The notes under the pieces are model-generated. The model ran no database searches. It saw only the letters and a list, made by a program, of their open reading frames with translations, and was not told the DNA's origin. The position numbers were made by a program, and so were the translations under genes. From positions 36,177,544 to 36,241,543 of the forward strand of contig JAFMSR010000010.1 of NCBI GenBank assembly GCA_022818135.1: a stretch of 64,000 nt of DNA, read 5' to 3'. The first letter of the stretch is position 1, and each line of letters opens with the position of its first letter. This document shows positions 12,629 through 25,600 of this stretch, one piece after another. Origin of the DNA: Saxidomus purpurata (taxonomy: Eukaryota; Mollusca; Bivalvia; Venerida; Veneridae).

Positions 12629-13250
12629 AAGAATATGAGTTTCAAATTTAGTAAGGAATTTTCAGTAAAACTGAATAAAATTGTTTTTTGACAGAAATAA
12701 AATCTACGTAAAATATGACAAAACGCTAATGGTTAACTTTAATCTTAAAGATACAAAGTACCTCACCTGTCATTGCTTGAAAAAGTAAGAAGTAATAAAT
12801 AATTTATGTAAATTTATAAAAGTTTTATATAAGACTAGATTATTCCTTGTAAGTTCTATATTAAATCTATTTTTATCTAACTATTTCGTACGAGATAACC
12901 GTGGGAAACGGTTCTTTTCCAGCGACATCTGTTTCTTTCTCACGACGCGAAAAGAAGACACAAACATGCCGTATTAAATGTAGCCGTTGATTTTATCTTA
13001 TAAACAACAAAAAACAGTCCAGATTAGAATGTTGGGTTTGCATTACAGTTCAATTCAGCACTGTTTTTAACCTTGAAATTGGAAATTCATAATGCTTCAT
13101 TTCGGACAGGAGGTGCATGCACATATTGAGGTCTAACACAAATGCACGCTGCTGTTCAATAGAGGATATGCTAAATCTAAAATTGTTGACATAAGTGTAT
13201 TGCTTCATAAGCTACCAACCTTTAGAAAGTTTGACCCCAAATTAGCGAAA
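12629..13250. other. Region upstream of the FAM234-like start
   Basis: The sequence is AT-rich with no open frame of note and no recognised repeat. It should contain the promoter and 5' UTR of the minus-strand gene, but I see no core promoter element that I could defend. Confidence 0.4.
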
Positions 13251-13254
13251 GAAT

Positions 13255-13690
13255 GCTTGAACAAGACGGCCAAGTTGGCCCTATATCGTTCTAGAGAAGC
13301 AAGTGATCCCTGGGCAGGGTCAAATTTGATCCGGGGGTCCTTTGAAAAGTCTTGGTAAAGGTTCACAAAGAAATGCTACATGCTAAATATCTGTGCTCTA
13401 GGCCATGGCGTCACAGAGAAGATTTTTAATTTTTTTTTTCTTTATAAGCCTATGTAAAAACAAGTGACTCCCCGGGTAGGGTCAACTTTGACAACTGGGC
13501 CGTGATTTGAGCAATCTTGGTAGAGCTCCACTAGGCAATGCTATATGCCAAATATCTAAGCTTCAGGCCTGTGGTTTTACAGAAGATTTTTTAAAGTTTT
13601 GCCTATATGTCATCATTGTCATGTGACTTTGAAAGAGCATCCCTGCCAAGTATTATCAACATTAGCCCAGCGGTTTTAGGCCACAAGACA
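13255..13690 (+). mobile_element. Pearl-like repeat element, forward copy
   Basis: It opens with AACAAGACGGCCAAGTTGGC, the 5' end also seen at 16947, continues through core units (GCTCTAGGCCATGGCGTC, then CTTCAGGCCTGTGGTTTT) and ends near 13690, where it meets an inverted second copy. Confidence 0.65.
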
Positions 13691-14330
13691 CATAGTCAGG
13701 GTGAGCTATTAAGACCACTCACCGTCCGGGGTCCGTCGTACGTTCGTCCGCCATTTCCTTTAAACGACATCTCCTTTGAGACCACTGGACTAATGTTGAT
13801 GAAACTTGGCATTGCCTAGTGGAGCTCGAAGCGAGATTGTTCAAATTATCAATCCAAGGTCAAAATTGACCTCGCCCGGGGGGGGGGGGGTCACTTGATT
13901 TAACATAGGCTTAAATATTAAAAACTTTAAAAATCTTCTCTGAAATCACAAGGCCTAGAGCTAAGATATTTAGCATGTAGCATTACCTTTGTGGCCCTCT
14001 ACAAAGATTGTTCAAATCATGATACCAAGGTCAAAAAGTCACTGTTTCTACATAGGCTTAAAAATCTTCTCCAAAACCATAAGTTCTAGAGCCTATATGT
14101 TTAGCTTGTAACATTGTTTGGTAAACCTCTACCAATATTGTTCAAATCATGAACCCCAGATGACTATTGATCCTTTCCCCTATTGTCGACCTTGTATTAT
14201 AGCCAATGGTAGCCAGATGAGAAATATAAGGTCATCTTTGCCCTCTTGTACAGATGTTGTTTGAAGGGAATTGTGAACAGACAGACGGACAGACTGACAA
14301 AGCACTTTGTGACAGGTGAGTTAAAAAGTT
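13690..14330 (-). mobile_element. Pearl-like repeat element, inverted copy
   Basis: The GGACGGACG-like 3' end reads in reverse at ~13720-13752 (CCGTCCGGGGTCCGTCGTAC). Core units follow in reverse orientation (AAGGCCTAGAGCTAAGATAT), and the 5' signature (CCCTCTTGTAC) is near 14240. A second GACGGACAGACTGAC stretch at ~14281 and a GGTGAG end at ~14315 suggest remnants of another 3' end. A G12 run lies at 13879-13890. Confidence 0.6.
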
Positions 14331-16946
14331 AGATCTGTATACCTTTGGAACAGTTTGGAAAATAAGCCGCCAGTATTTTCTGTAGACAGAACGGGGATAA
14401 AACTGTGGTAAAGTAGAATATTGTATATAACAATATAAGCAATGTTTTTAAGTTTATTTACACTATTCAGCATAAAACAGTGATAAAATGATTTACTGTT
14501 TAAATCACATTAAACTCAATTAAAATAAAATGTTAATGTATTCAAAAGATAAAATTCCTACTGAAATTAAGATCCATAAAATTCCGACAGAAATCAAGCA
14601 CCCTTCTTATTTTTTTTGCTCTGAATAAGTAATTCAAAATAAGTCATAGGCTGAAAAATAAGCCGGTTTGGAAAATAAGCATCCAAATTCTTTAAAAAGT
14701 ATCTTAAATATTCTGCAGCTTATCAAGATTATCGGGTATTTACTCACTGGAGAAAATCAATGTTCTATAGGTCACCATTTTTTAAAACAATTTTGGTAGA
14801 ATATCATACAAGAGACCACTCATTTAACCTAATTTCAGGTTCTTGGGAGATTTTTTAAAGTATAAAATACAATGATAAAGGGAAAAACAAACAATTGTAT
14901 AATAGTATGAATTTATTGCAGCTGTTGGTTGACATAAACTACATATAATGAGATTTATTCAAATACAACATCAGTACATGGTTGGTTTGTCTGAAATTTG
15001 GTGTAACAAAAGGTCCAGGAAGCGGACTCGAGAGTGACTCGATAAGCTACAAGCTTTCTTCACAATTGAGCTAAAAATAAGTAAGTATAAACTAAAAGGT
15101 ATGACTCAATATTTAAATTTGAAACAAGGGTGTTCTGCTGATTTAAAAAGGAATCAATAACACGACATATCTTAACAAATGTAAAACGTTTTTCATAATA
15201 TCAAAAACACATATACTACAAATCTCACAAAGTTAAAATACAAAAGACCATCAATATCAGATCTGTCATCAAAGGAAATTAATTCAAAGCTTTCATCAAA
15301 GGTGATCCATACCGCGATAAATACATTTTACCTAAATGATGAATTATATAGGTTAACACGTTTTTTCGTGTTATTACATCTGCAGAATCATTACATCAGG
15401 ATTACAGTGTATCAAACACAAAGCTTTACACATACCTACCACAGAGATTCATACCGCTATAGTCTATTTTAATATTAAGTATACAACTTTATTTAATACA
15501 GTGTTTGTTATATGGCTTCAAACTTTTGAAATTTTATCAAGGATAAGCTATCCCAGGTCACTGTGACCTTGACATTGACCCACTGACCCCCAAAATAATA
15601 GGGATCATTTCAAGGTTGCATGCAACCTTCTGAGCAAGTTTCATGAAAGTCAAATGAACATTACCTGGTATAAGCTGTAGAGCATTATCAAAGGAAAAGT
15701 TAATAGTCAGATGGACGGACGTCCTAAAAATTGGCAGATGTGTAGCAATACTTTTGGTCTCTCTATTGTTCTCTTTAGCCACATTTGCCATAAATTAGCC
15801 ACATAATATTAACAGAATGAAGAATTTCAAAGAGAATTTACTGTTACCTACTGTTGCAATAGCCACTTAAACCCCACTTTTGGACGCAAAAAAGACAAAC
15901 GAAAAACAAACCACCATGGCATAAGCTCTGCAGGAATTTGTCTTTCAGAGCTAAAAGTCAGATGTTTGAGGTTGTTAAAACTGTCACCAACTTTAGATAA
16001 AACTTCAGATAGTGGCACTGACTACAGCAAACTTAAAGCAATATTTCCGAACACAATTGACTAAAATGCATGATACTGGTCGTGCATGTTGTACAAACAC
16101 TTTCATGCATTCTTTTAAAAGGTTGAATTTTTTCTTTTTTTCCTACCAACCCTCAGATCTAAAGAACACTGGTCAAAACCATTTGACACTTAAATAAAAA
16201 CTGCAGGACTCAACATCTAAGTTAAATGTACTTAAGGTGATCTTGACGCTAGATTCAAACCATTTGACACTTAAATAAAAACTGCATGACTCAACACTTA
16301 AGTTAATTGTACTTTACAATTTATGAAACATGCTAAAAAAAAAAAAAGAGGCAAAAACTTATAAAAATCTAGTAGTATGACGCTTTCCTAGTACAAGTAT
16401 GAAAACTCCGACATTTGGAAACGCTACTAATGGGAACATTTTCTAAGTACCTCAATCAAATACAGATACAGAATTCTAGAAACAAGATTGGGTGATCTTA
16501 CACTTCTTCCTGCTGAAACTAAAGCTATTGCTGAAAGTGATCCATACACCTGGTCCAGTTGATGTGCCTACAGTTGCTGATCATGAATTACAGTGTATAA
16601 AGGAGAGAAAACCTGTAATTAAACCTCAGTAGTTTCGCCCCTTGACTGACTTTATGTAAATATGTAAAAACCTTTGATAGCAATGCTGCAAATTACTCAT
16701 AAAGCTTTAGTATTGTCTATGATGAAATTTAGCAAATAAGGGGAGCCTATTTGTAATTAAGACCTAAGCAGAGTTATGCCCCCTACAAAAGCTAAGTGGT
16801 ATAGTGACTATGAAAATGTTTTTAAGCAATAAAGCAAATACTTATTTTTGGGCTGATGTCTGTAAAAAAAAAATTAACATTCTTTTTTCCGAATGAAAAT
16901 GAAATGTCACCTATACATCATAAAATGTTTTCAGCACCATACGATA
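14331..16946. other. Intergenic, mostly featureless
   Basis: No gene was found. A SINE 3' tail lies at ~15010-15105 (GGAAGCGGACTCGAGAGTGA), shared with the tail of the complete SINE at 32952-33120. A dispersed repeat fragment lies at ~15490-15720 (GTGACCTTGACATTGACCCA). An imperfect ~58-bp direct duplication lies at 16175-16233 and 16256-16314. Confidence 0.5.
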
Positions 16947-18100
16947 AACAAGAGGGCCAACATGGCCCTATATCGCTCACCTTGGTACAAGTCCACTTGC
17001 CTGGTGGAAGATCACTAGATAATGTTATATACCAAATAAGTTCTATATACGCCTTTGTAAAACAAATGATCCCCACCCCCCAGGCAAGGTCAATTTTGAC
17101 CCCAGGGGCATAATTTGAACAAACTTTGAAGAGGTCTACTAGGCAATGCTACATGCCAATTATCTATGCTCTAGGCCTGTGGTTTCAGAGAAAAAGATTT
17201 TTAAAGTTTTCCCTATACATGTATAAGCCTATGTAAAACTAAGTGACCCCCGGTGCGGGGTCAATTTTGACCCGGGGGTCACAATTTGAACAAACTTGGT
17301 GGAGGTACATTAGCAAATGCTACATGCCAAATGTCTAAGCTCTAGGCCTTGTGGTTTCAAAGAAGAAGATTTTTAAAGTTTTTACTATATAAGCCTATGT
17401 AAAACTAAGTGACCCCCGTGCGGGGTCAATTTTGATCCGAGGGTCATAATTTGAACAATCTTGGTAGAGGTCCACTAGCCAATGCTACCTGCCAAATATC
17501 TAAGCTCTAGGCCTTGTGGTTTCAGAGAAAAAGATTTTTAAAGTTTTTCCTACATAAGCCTCTGTAAAACTAAGTGACCCCCCATGTGGGGTCAATTTTG
17601 ATCCGGGGCTCATAATTTGAACAATCTTGGTAGAGGTCCACTAGACAATGCTACATGCCAAATATCTTAGCTCTAGGCCTTGTGGTTTCAGAGAAGAAGA
17701 TTTTTAAAGTTTTTCCTATATATGCCTATGCAAAAACTAAGTGCCCACCCGTGCGGGGTCAATTTTGACCCGGGGCTCATAATTTGAACAATCTTGGTAG
17801 AGGTCCACTAGACAATGCTACATGCCAAATATCTAAGCTCTAGGCCTTGTGGTTTCAGAGGAGAAGATTTTTAAAGTTTTTCCTATTTGTTGCCATAGCA
17901 ACCAGAGTTCTGCATGGAATGGAATTCTTTGAACAATTTTGGTAGAGCTTCATGCAAGGAACATTCCTGCATAGTTTTATCAACATTGCCTAGAGGTTTC
18001 AGAGGAGATGTCATTTGAATCAAAATGTTGACGGACGCCGGACGCCGGACAATCATCGATCAGAAAAGCTCACCCTGGCGTAGCCAGGTGAGCTAAAAAG
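16947..18100 (+). mobile_element. Large pearl-like element with ~166-bp tandem core
   Basis: The 5' end reads AACAAGAGGGCCAACATGGC then CGCTCACC. About five tandem core units follow; the landmark GTAAAACTAAGTG recurs at ~17231, 17397, 17562 and 17728, a period of 165-166 bp. The 3' part ends with GACGGACGCCGGACGCCGGA, then a short hairpin at AGCTCACCCTGGCG/AGCCAGGTGAGCT. There is no coding capacity. Bivalve 'pearl' elements, which carry a satellite core between unique ends, have this architecture. Confidence 0.7.
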
Positions 18101-18129
18101 ATCAAATAAAATATGACCAGTAAAACTTA

Positions 18130-18315
18130 CTGTGATACCAAATACGTAGAGTAGTAATCCAGCGGTACCATATACGTAGAGTAATAATACAGCGTACCAA
18201 ATACGTTAAGTAATAATGCAGCGGTACCAAATAAGTTAAGTAATAATGCAGCAGTACCAAATACCTTAAGTAATAATGCAGCGGTACCAAATAAGTTAAG
18301 TAATAATGCAGCAGC
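18130..18315. repeat. 30-bp minisatellite, about six copies
   Basis: The unit is GCGGTACCAAATAAGTTAAG plus TAATAATGCA, tandemly repeated with point changes. Its open frames of 10-residue periodicity follow from the unit being a multiple of three with no stop and should not be read as genes. Confidence 0.85.
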
Positions 18316-18419
18316 TTCTAATTTTTGTGATTGTTTCTTTAGATGTATGGTGCAAACTATCGTAACTTCATACTGTAAACCCAATCTATTTTTGTACGAA
18401 ATTATCTGCACATGATTGA

Positions 18420-20460
18420 TTTACAGATATTTAATTTTGTGGCTTTGTTTAAAGAAAAAAAGACTTTTCACAATTTCGTTTAAGCATACACTCTGTCATA
18501 AAGATATAAAGCAATCTCCTCGGTCCATGATCAATCTTCACCTATCATTTATTACATGCATTTCCATATTCTAAATATGATTCAGTCAAGAAATATCATC
18601 AACCAATTATAATCAAATCCTAAACTACCTATTGAAAGAACCTTATTCATGTAGTCTAAAATTCATGCAAAACTTGCTTCTATGAATATAGCATAAGTGA
18701 ATCATACATAATACTTTAGTAGTTTACAATAAACGTCGCGGTGATACAAAAGTTATGTGCCAAACTCTTGATAGATGTGACAGTACGAGGAACAACTGAC
18801 ATCACTATACCGACTGGTACCACGGATAACTCAAAAGAGATCAGTGAAAGTTAACAAGTCTACGAATATATAAATGCAATACATACTGATAAAATGGTTT
18901 TACGTGTAACAGATTATCTGTCAGACAGGGCACATTAATGATATAGGCCAAATTTCATCTATAAAAGGAAGTATTTCTGAGAAGAAAAACAATACATAGG
19001 CCATACTGCTGTGTGTACCATACTTCTAGATCACCATTGCTAATAAATCAGATATCCCAATTACATTATTAAACTTATCTATATGTTCATCTATCAAAGT
19101 TTTCACTACAAACACAGATTTTCTTCTTCAACTTGAGATCGAAGAAATTTATTATCAAACGCAGTTCCTCTTAGAAAAATTAATGTACTTTTTTTCTACC
19201 TTCAAATGCTTAGAGGGAAAAAAACAGTCAACAAACAGGCAATATATTATAATAGGCCAGTTCATCATACTTTATACCATTAAAGTCCCATGAACACAAT
19301 TACAAGTAGCTCTTATTTTACCAAGAAAGATGTCTCACCAACAGAAATGACCTTTATTTTAAAAACATTCCTAACTTAGCTTTTTAAATTGGTAAGTACA
19401 TGTTAGAAACATAGGTTTTTTTCAATGATATTGCTAAAGATAAGAAAGGCTTTCTGGCAACTCTTTTTCATGTAGAAACAACTTGAATACAGAAGAAAGG
19501 CATGTGTCAGCATTGTTTTAGAGTGAATAGAACATGGTTCTACCATTATCCTATCATTAAATCATTTTTCTATATCAGTAAATTCAAAGTGATCCTGGGA
19601 CTTTAAGCAAAAACAGGCTAGTTATATCTTAAAGCATGCATTTTTTGGCTCATATAGTTTGCAAAGTCTATAAAGTATTTACAACTGCTACACTTGATTT
19701 ATTACTAGACTCAAAGCTGGGGAAAATATTTCCTTAAGATGCAACTGAATAAAGCAAGATTGTCATTTGCATAATATACTGACACCGTAAACTAATCAAA
19801 CATGCCGCTTGTTTAGAATAATGACCAGACTCTTATTGGAATACGTTCTTCATGAATTCTTATTTATGACCATGCAGACCAAGAAACATTCTCAAGCACC
19901 CTTGTAAGAATACCGATACGGTACAGTGACTCACACATACACAGAAACTTAGTCAATATGACTTTTACAGGTACATTTGTACTGTCATTTTTTTTAATTA
20001 TGTTCAACCAGTATCAGTAATTACATATATACTTTCATTATAACAAAATTAACATATGACATATTTTAGATAACAACATAAAAGAATGTCTTAAAGCCAG
20101 ATTCAATGTTTTCTTATGGTTTAATAAAACATGTATGGTGAAAAACATGATATTCTACATAAAACCTCTAGATGATTTTAAATGTTACTCACTACAATGA
20201 CAAAGTCTATTTGTCTTCACCCAGAACATCGTTGTAAGGAAAGCGGACTGTAAATAATCTCAAAGAAACGATTTCGATTGGGAAAATGCTTCATTTACGT
20301 TCTTCAAAAAAATATAGTACAGAGTAACAAAAACATGCACTTGGTATCAACAACTTCCCCAAATCTCTTTATTTTATAACTCACTTTGCTTACAATTACA
20401 AGAAAAAATACTAATGCGTCAATAACTTCTATAATAATAACTTCATGTACATGTATAATT
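18420..20460. other. AT-rich region downstream of the receptor gene
   Basis: No gene or clear repeat was recognised. It may be intergenic or part of a long 3' UTR of the minus-strand receptor gene. A minus-strand AATAAA lies at ~20366-20371, just beyond the 33-bp minisatellite, and could be a polyadenylation signal; that is inference only. Confidence 0.4.
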
Positions 20461-20463
20461 TCA

Positions 20464-21113
20464 GCCTTACAGGTAGTATTAACTAACTTGTAGACAGCCT
20501 TACAGGTAGTAGTAACCAACTTGTAGACAGCCTTACAGTTAGCAGTAACTAACTTGTAGACAGCCTTACAGGTAGTAGTAACCAACTTGTAGACAGCCTT
20601 ACAGGTAGTAGTAACCAACTTGTAGACAGCCTTACAGGTAGTAGTAACCAACTTGTAGACAGCCTTACAGGTAGTAGTAACCAACTTGTAGACAGCCTTA
20701 CAGGTAGTGTAACCAACTTGTAGACAGCCTTACAGGTAGTTGTAACCAACTTGTAGACAGCCTTACAGGTAGCGTAACCAACTTGTAGACAGCCTTAAGG
20801 TAGCAGTAACCAACTTGTAGACAGCCTTACAGGTAGTAGTAACCAACTTGTAGACAGCCTTACAGGTAGTAGTAACCAACTTGTAGACAGCCTTACAGGT
20901 AGTAGTAACCAACTTGTAGACAGCCTTACAGGTAGTAGTAACCAACTTGTAGACAGCCTTACAGGTAGTAGTAACCAACTTGTAGACAGCCTTACAGGTA
21001 GCAGTAACCAACTTGTAGACAGCCTTGTAGCAGTAACTAACTTGTAGACAGCCTTACAGGTAGCAGTAACCAACTTGTAGACAGCCTTACAGGTAGTAGT
21101 AACCAACTTGTAG
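20464..21113. repeat. 33-bp minisatellite, about 20 copies
   Basis: The unit includes AACTTGTAGACAGCCTTACA followed by GGTAGTAGTAACC, 33 bases in all, nearly homogeneous except for a few 1-3 base deletions. On the minus strand it reads without stop as the 11-residue repeat TTTCKAVYKLV. It lies about 440 bp downstream of the receptor stop codon. The deletions shift the frame, so it is most likely non-coding. Confidence 0.9.
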
Positions 21114-21551
21114 TATTTATCAAAATTTCACTTCTTTTTCCTATGACTGAAATCTAAATTTCAATAACACATGCGTAATCCTTACTCATTTCGCAATACT
21201 GAAAATTGAGAACAAAAAATCTTCAGGCTCGATAACCTAAAACATATGTACTGAATTTGTTATACAATGTCCAACAATATGACTGCCTATAGTTTTGTTC
21301 CTTTAAGTTCACAATCTTAGGAAAACTTGAAAAAAATATTTGTTCTGCAAATATGTCTAAATCTACAGTAGTAAAATACCAATCAAACAACCCAGATTCT
21401 TAGAACATGTTCTGCAGCAACGTCATTGAAAATCAGTTGCAAAGAGGAACTACAAGTGCTGCCTGATATATTCTTAGCTGCAAGAAACTACATGTACTTT
21501 CTACATAAAAGTCTTTCACAAAAATTCACAAAAACAGTAAATATCAACAGA

Positions 21552-22633
21552 TCAGGTTCCGGACGCTTTAAATACAATATGTCCGTCTTTAACTTCCAGT
21601 TGGCCTTGAGCAAAAGCCCCGTCGCTATCTGAAGTGTCGATTGATGCCTCAGCTTCCTGACTGGCTAGAATAATTTGTCCGCCCTGGACTTGGATCTGTC
21701 CTGGTTTCACGTTTTGGTTGGCAGATGTCGGTATATCAGCGGGATTAGTTTGAGTGTTTCTATTTACAGTTTCTGGTGAAGACGAATTCGATGAATCGTC
21801 ATCTAGAACTATTTGGCCGTCGCGGACTTTAAGCTGTTTCGGTCGGCGAGGTGAGCCGACAGATCTAACGTTCCGAACGTGTCTACTACTCTGACCACTA
21901 GTTTCTCTTCTACCGAGTGAGCTGGTACCATCACCGTTAATGGTGTGGACAGAACATGTTGTGGTTATTGCATCATCAGTTCTATTCGTTAGAGAATTAT
22001 AATTATCTACACTAACACTCTGCTGTAAATCTCTAGAATCACAATGGCCCAGATCATTTTCGGTTGTACCACTAGCTACTTGAGACTCAACATTATCAGA
22101 AGATATATTTTCACTTAATAACTGTATGTGTAAATCAGAATCTGGCATCTCAGAAACTCCATTTGGATTCCTATCTATCGTACTATATTCTGGCGGCGGG
22201 GAATTCCGACCAACTCTGCCAGTTTCCGCCATAACTTCGGAATAAGTAGGCGGCGACTGAACTCTGACGGCAAACTCTGCATTTGGCACATACTGAACAC
22301 CGTTATTCACATTAACAATAATATTTCCAAAGTGGGTGGGGGATGGAGCTGAAATGAATGGCTCATGTTCGACTGGTTCACTTCTGTGTGATCTAGAATT
22401 GTTGTTCTGAGAATCACACCTGCTACTGTGACGTCTGCGTCTTTCAGCCTGTCTGAGTTGTCTTCTCACCGCTGCGCGTTTCATCTTGATTCTAAATATT
22501 GCTATGACGATGACGGAAATGAGAAAGACAATTCCCACAGTGCATGCTATCACTGTATATACCGTAGTCTTTAACCAAATCATTTGATTATCTTCTTCTT
22601 CCGTACTGTCAGATGGCAGAGAATCTGTTGTCA
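21552..22633 (-). CDS. Receptor last exon: transmembrane helix, PPxY tail, stop
   Basis: A short acidic stalk precedes the helix at about 22570-22495 (VYTVIACTVGIVFLISVIVI), then a basic stop-transfer segment (RRQLRQAERRRR). PPTYSE is at ~22244-22256 and PPPEYS at ~22186-22202. The C-terminal ~90 residues hold three similar short motifs: LKVRDGQIVL, IQVQGGQIIL and LEVKDGHIVF. The stop codon is at 21552-21554. The 359-residue tail exon is uninterrupted. Confidence 0.9.
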
Positions 22634-25600
22634 CTGAAACATACGACAAAGTCTGAGAACAATGCAGACATACCATATTCATAAAATCACTTGTCAAAAT
22701 TTGTAATACTGATCTTAGAAAAACTGTCAGCTTGTAAATTAACAATCTGACTGTCTGATCCATCCTGACTGAGACTTCCTAGCAAAGTTTCATCTTATGA
22801 ACAGATATATGAAGAGCTTGTAGGTTGATAAACAGAACTTGTAACTTATTGTAAATCACTTTGAATTCGCAAGACAAAAAGTTCGAAATTTTTTATCTCC
22901 CGGTTAATTCACAAGACCATGAATTCGTCACTCCCGGAAAACACTGAATTAGCAAAATGATGGGAGTTCTCATGAAAAAATGTGAAATTAAAGTCCTCTG
23001 AAATATTTAATATTTTACAGTATTGCACAAAATTTATGCATTCATGAACAAAGCCTGTAAATTTATGAATCTAACACTACTGACAATGATATTTTCACAC
23101 AACATTTATGAGTGTGCATGCATTAAAATGCTTAGATTACATTGTTATGAATGAAGTCACATGATGTTAAAAAATTGTAGTAAAACTAACTACACTCTCG
23201 GTATTGCCTGCAATATCAGCTACAACAAAGTCTGACAGATAGCATTTTAAAGGAGGAGTTAAAAAGAACAGCCGAACTTTCATGGACTGTTACGACTTCA
23301 AAGCAGCGACTTCATGTTAGCACAGTAAATATAACCTCGATTTTTTTTTGTTTAAATTAAAGTTTTAGAATGGAAATAGATTTTACTTTTGAGTGACATA
23401 CTGGATCATATATCACGATTTGTTGTTTAGATGCTTCGTAATTATTATAGATCTAAACTCCGAATCGTGATATATGATCCTATATATCACAAGAAAGTAA
23501 AATCTATCAGTGAGTAAATAATAATATCCTAACAGGTAAACATATTAAATGATTATTTCAGCCACAAATGTCACACTTCAAAATAGAACGATGGACCAGT
23601 CCATTATAAAAAGAAGGGTCAAGTAATGTAAAAATCTTTATAATCGCAAAAAATGACTTTTATAGTATTTTCAAAACATATACCTGTTGTGCACCTGTCC
23701 TCATCTGACCAATCATCACACTGATTCATTTTATCACAAACATACGCATAGTCTATACACCTGCTGTTGTTACACCGGAATTTGCCGTCGCATATCATCT
23801 CTGGGATAAAACAAGAAACTTTATGTTAAAACTTAACACTAGATTTTATCTACCAAAATGTCGTCTTAGTTTCGGAAAGATATAATGCAAAAAATTAGAA
23901 TTCACTTTCCTCCCGAGGTTTAACGCCTGATTCAACAGTATGTTAGTTACTGTAAATTGGTTAATTCATCGTGCGATGAAAATTTCGCGATTTGTGAGCA
24001 GACAGCGATATTGCGAATTTTAAATTTGCGAATGGTGAATTCTCTAATAGTAAACCCATGTGAAATGAATCTTTCGCAAAATTTTTTAATTAGTGAAGTC
24101 AGAGAAAGTTGTGAAAATTTAATCATCGCAAATGAATATTACCCAATTTACTGTACTTCCTGGATGTAAGTTCATGTATATACCTAATCATCATTCCTGG
24201 ACTAGAGCAGCACATGACTCTGATCCTCCGTAAATAACTGCCAACTTTCTCACAGAAAGTCGGGTCAGCAGCGGGACTGGAACCTGTGATCTCAATCAAT
24301 GTGAGCACACGGTGATTTAAAGTCACCGACCTCCAGATGACCTGACCACGTTGTGGTAGCTGGCATTATATTTGATAGTTTCAAAGCATGTTTCTATTTT
24401 TTGAAGTAGTGAATGAAGTTTGGTTGAAAAAAGTGAGACGAATTCAAAGGCGACATCTGCCATTACCATGAATACAAATCTTTTGTGTTCTAAAACAAAT
24501 TACAGATGTCTAAGCACAACCATAACGCTGAGCTTTCTGATCTATTTACAATGAACATAAACATAAATTCATTTTGCACAGCGGAGCATTATTTTTATAG
24601 TTTCTTTTTAGTTTAATTCAGATGTGAAACAAATATAAACTGAAAAGAATCAGCACAAATCTATCTATTTCTCTAACCCAGTGCTCGGGAAAATTGAAAA
24701 TTTGCCGGTTCTGACTAATTTTCAACTAGTCAGACTGAGTTATCTGCATACATGTACTGAAGGCGGAAAGGTGAGGGAATTGGTAAAAATCTATGAGCCT
24801 AAACAAGGTGGGGTTTGGGCAGATGGGAGGGGTCAGAAGAAGAAAAATTGACAGTAATTCACAGGGTATATTGGTGGTGATAAGCCATGCCAGACAAGGG
24901 TATGCACCGTGAAATCACCAGGTGGATGTGTTATGTGCCATGTTGAAGGAGGAAAATTGATGATGATCGTCAAGCCTGGGAGGGTGAGGAAGAAACGGTG
25001 ATGGTATGTGAAGGGTGAATTTTCTGAGCCCTGCTCTAATGTACATGTGTATGTATGTGATGGAACAATAGTTTCTGCCTAAAAAGTGCTGAATCTAAAA
25101 TTTCATACCTGGACAGTCTTTTTCATCCTCTCCAAATGGACAATTTTTCTGGCCATCACATTTGTAGTGACAGGCAATACGAAATTGCGGATTGCAAAAA
25201 TATCTGCAAAATTTATCTGTATTTGCCACAGCTTTCTTATCTGAACCTGAAACTAGTACAATTAAGTTTGTTAAAGGGACATTCCCTACATCAAGCAGAT
25301 TATATTCTCCAAACAGAAATAATATGTTTAAACATGAAATGATAAATAAATACAATTTTTAAGAACAAATATCGTAAAATACCTCTTTTTCGCACAAATG
25401 ATCAACATAACCGCCTTCTGTAATAAATCGCTATCCACCCATTAATTGTACAACAACTTTACATAGATTATTGAATGTTTTACACTACTGCAACATATTT
25501 AAACGTCTGACCAGTTCCAGCACTGGAAGATGAGATTATGAATGCTACAGCCAGATTCAACTGAAGAGATTCAAACCCACAATCTTCTTGTCAAGACCCC

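Noticed and set aside
16947..18100. CRISPR-like array
   Set aside because: The units are ~166 bp and repeat throughout, without short repeats separated by unique spacers, in a eukaryotic genome.
20304..21106. Cys/Lys-rich repeat protein from the 33-bp array
   Set aside because: The frame exists only because the unit is 11 codons; indels shift it repeatedly and no start or splice context supports it.
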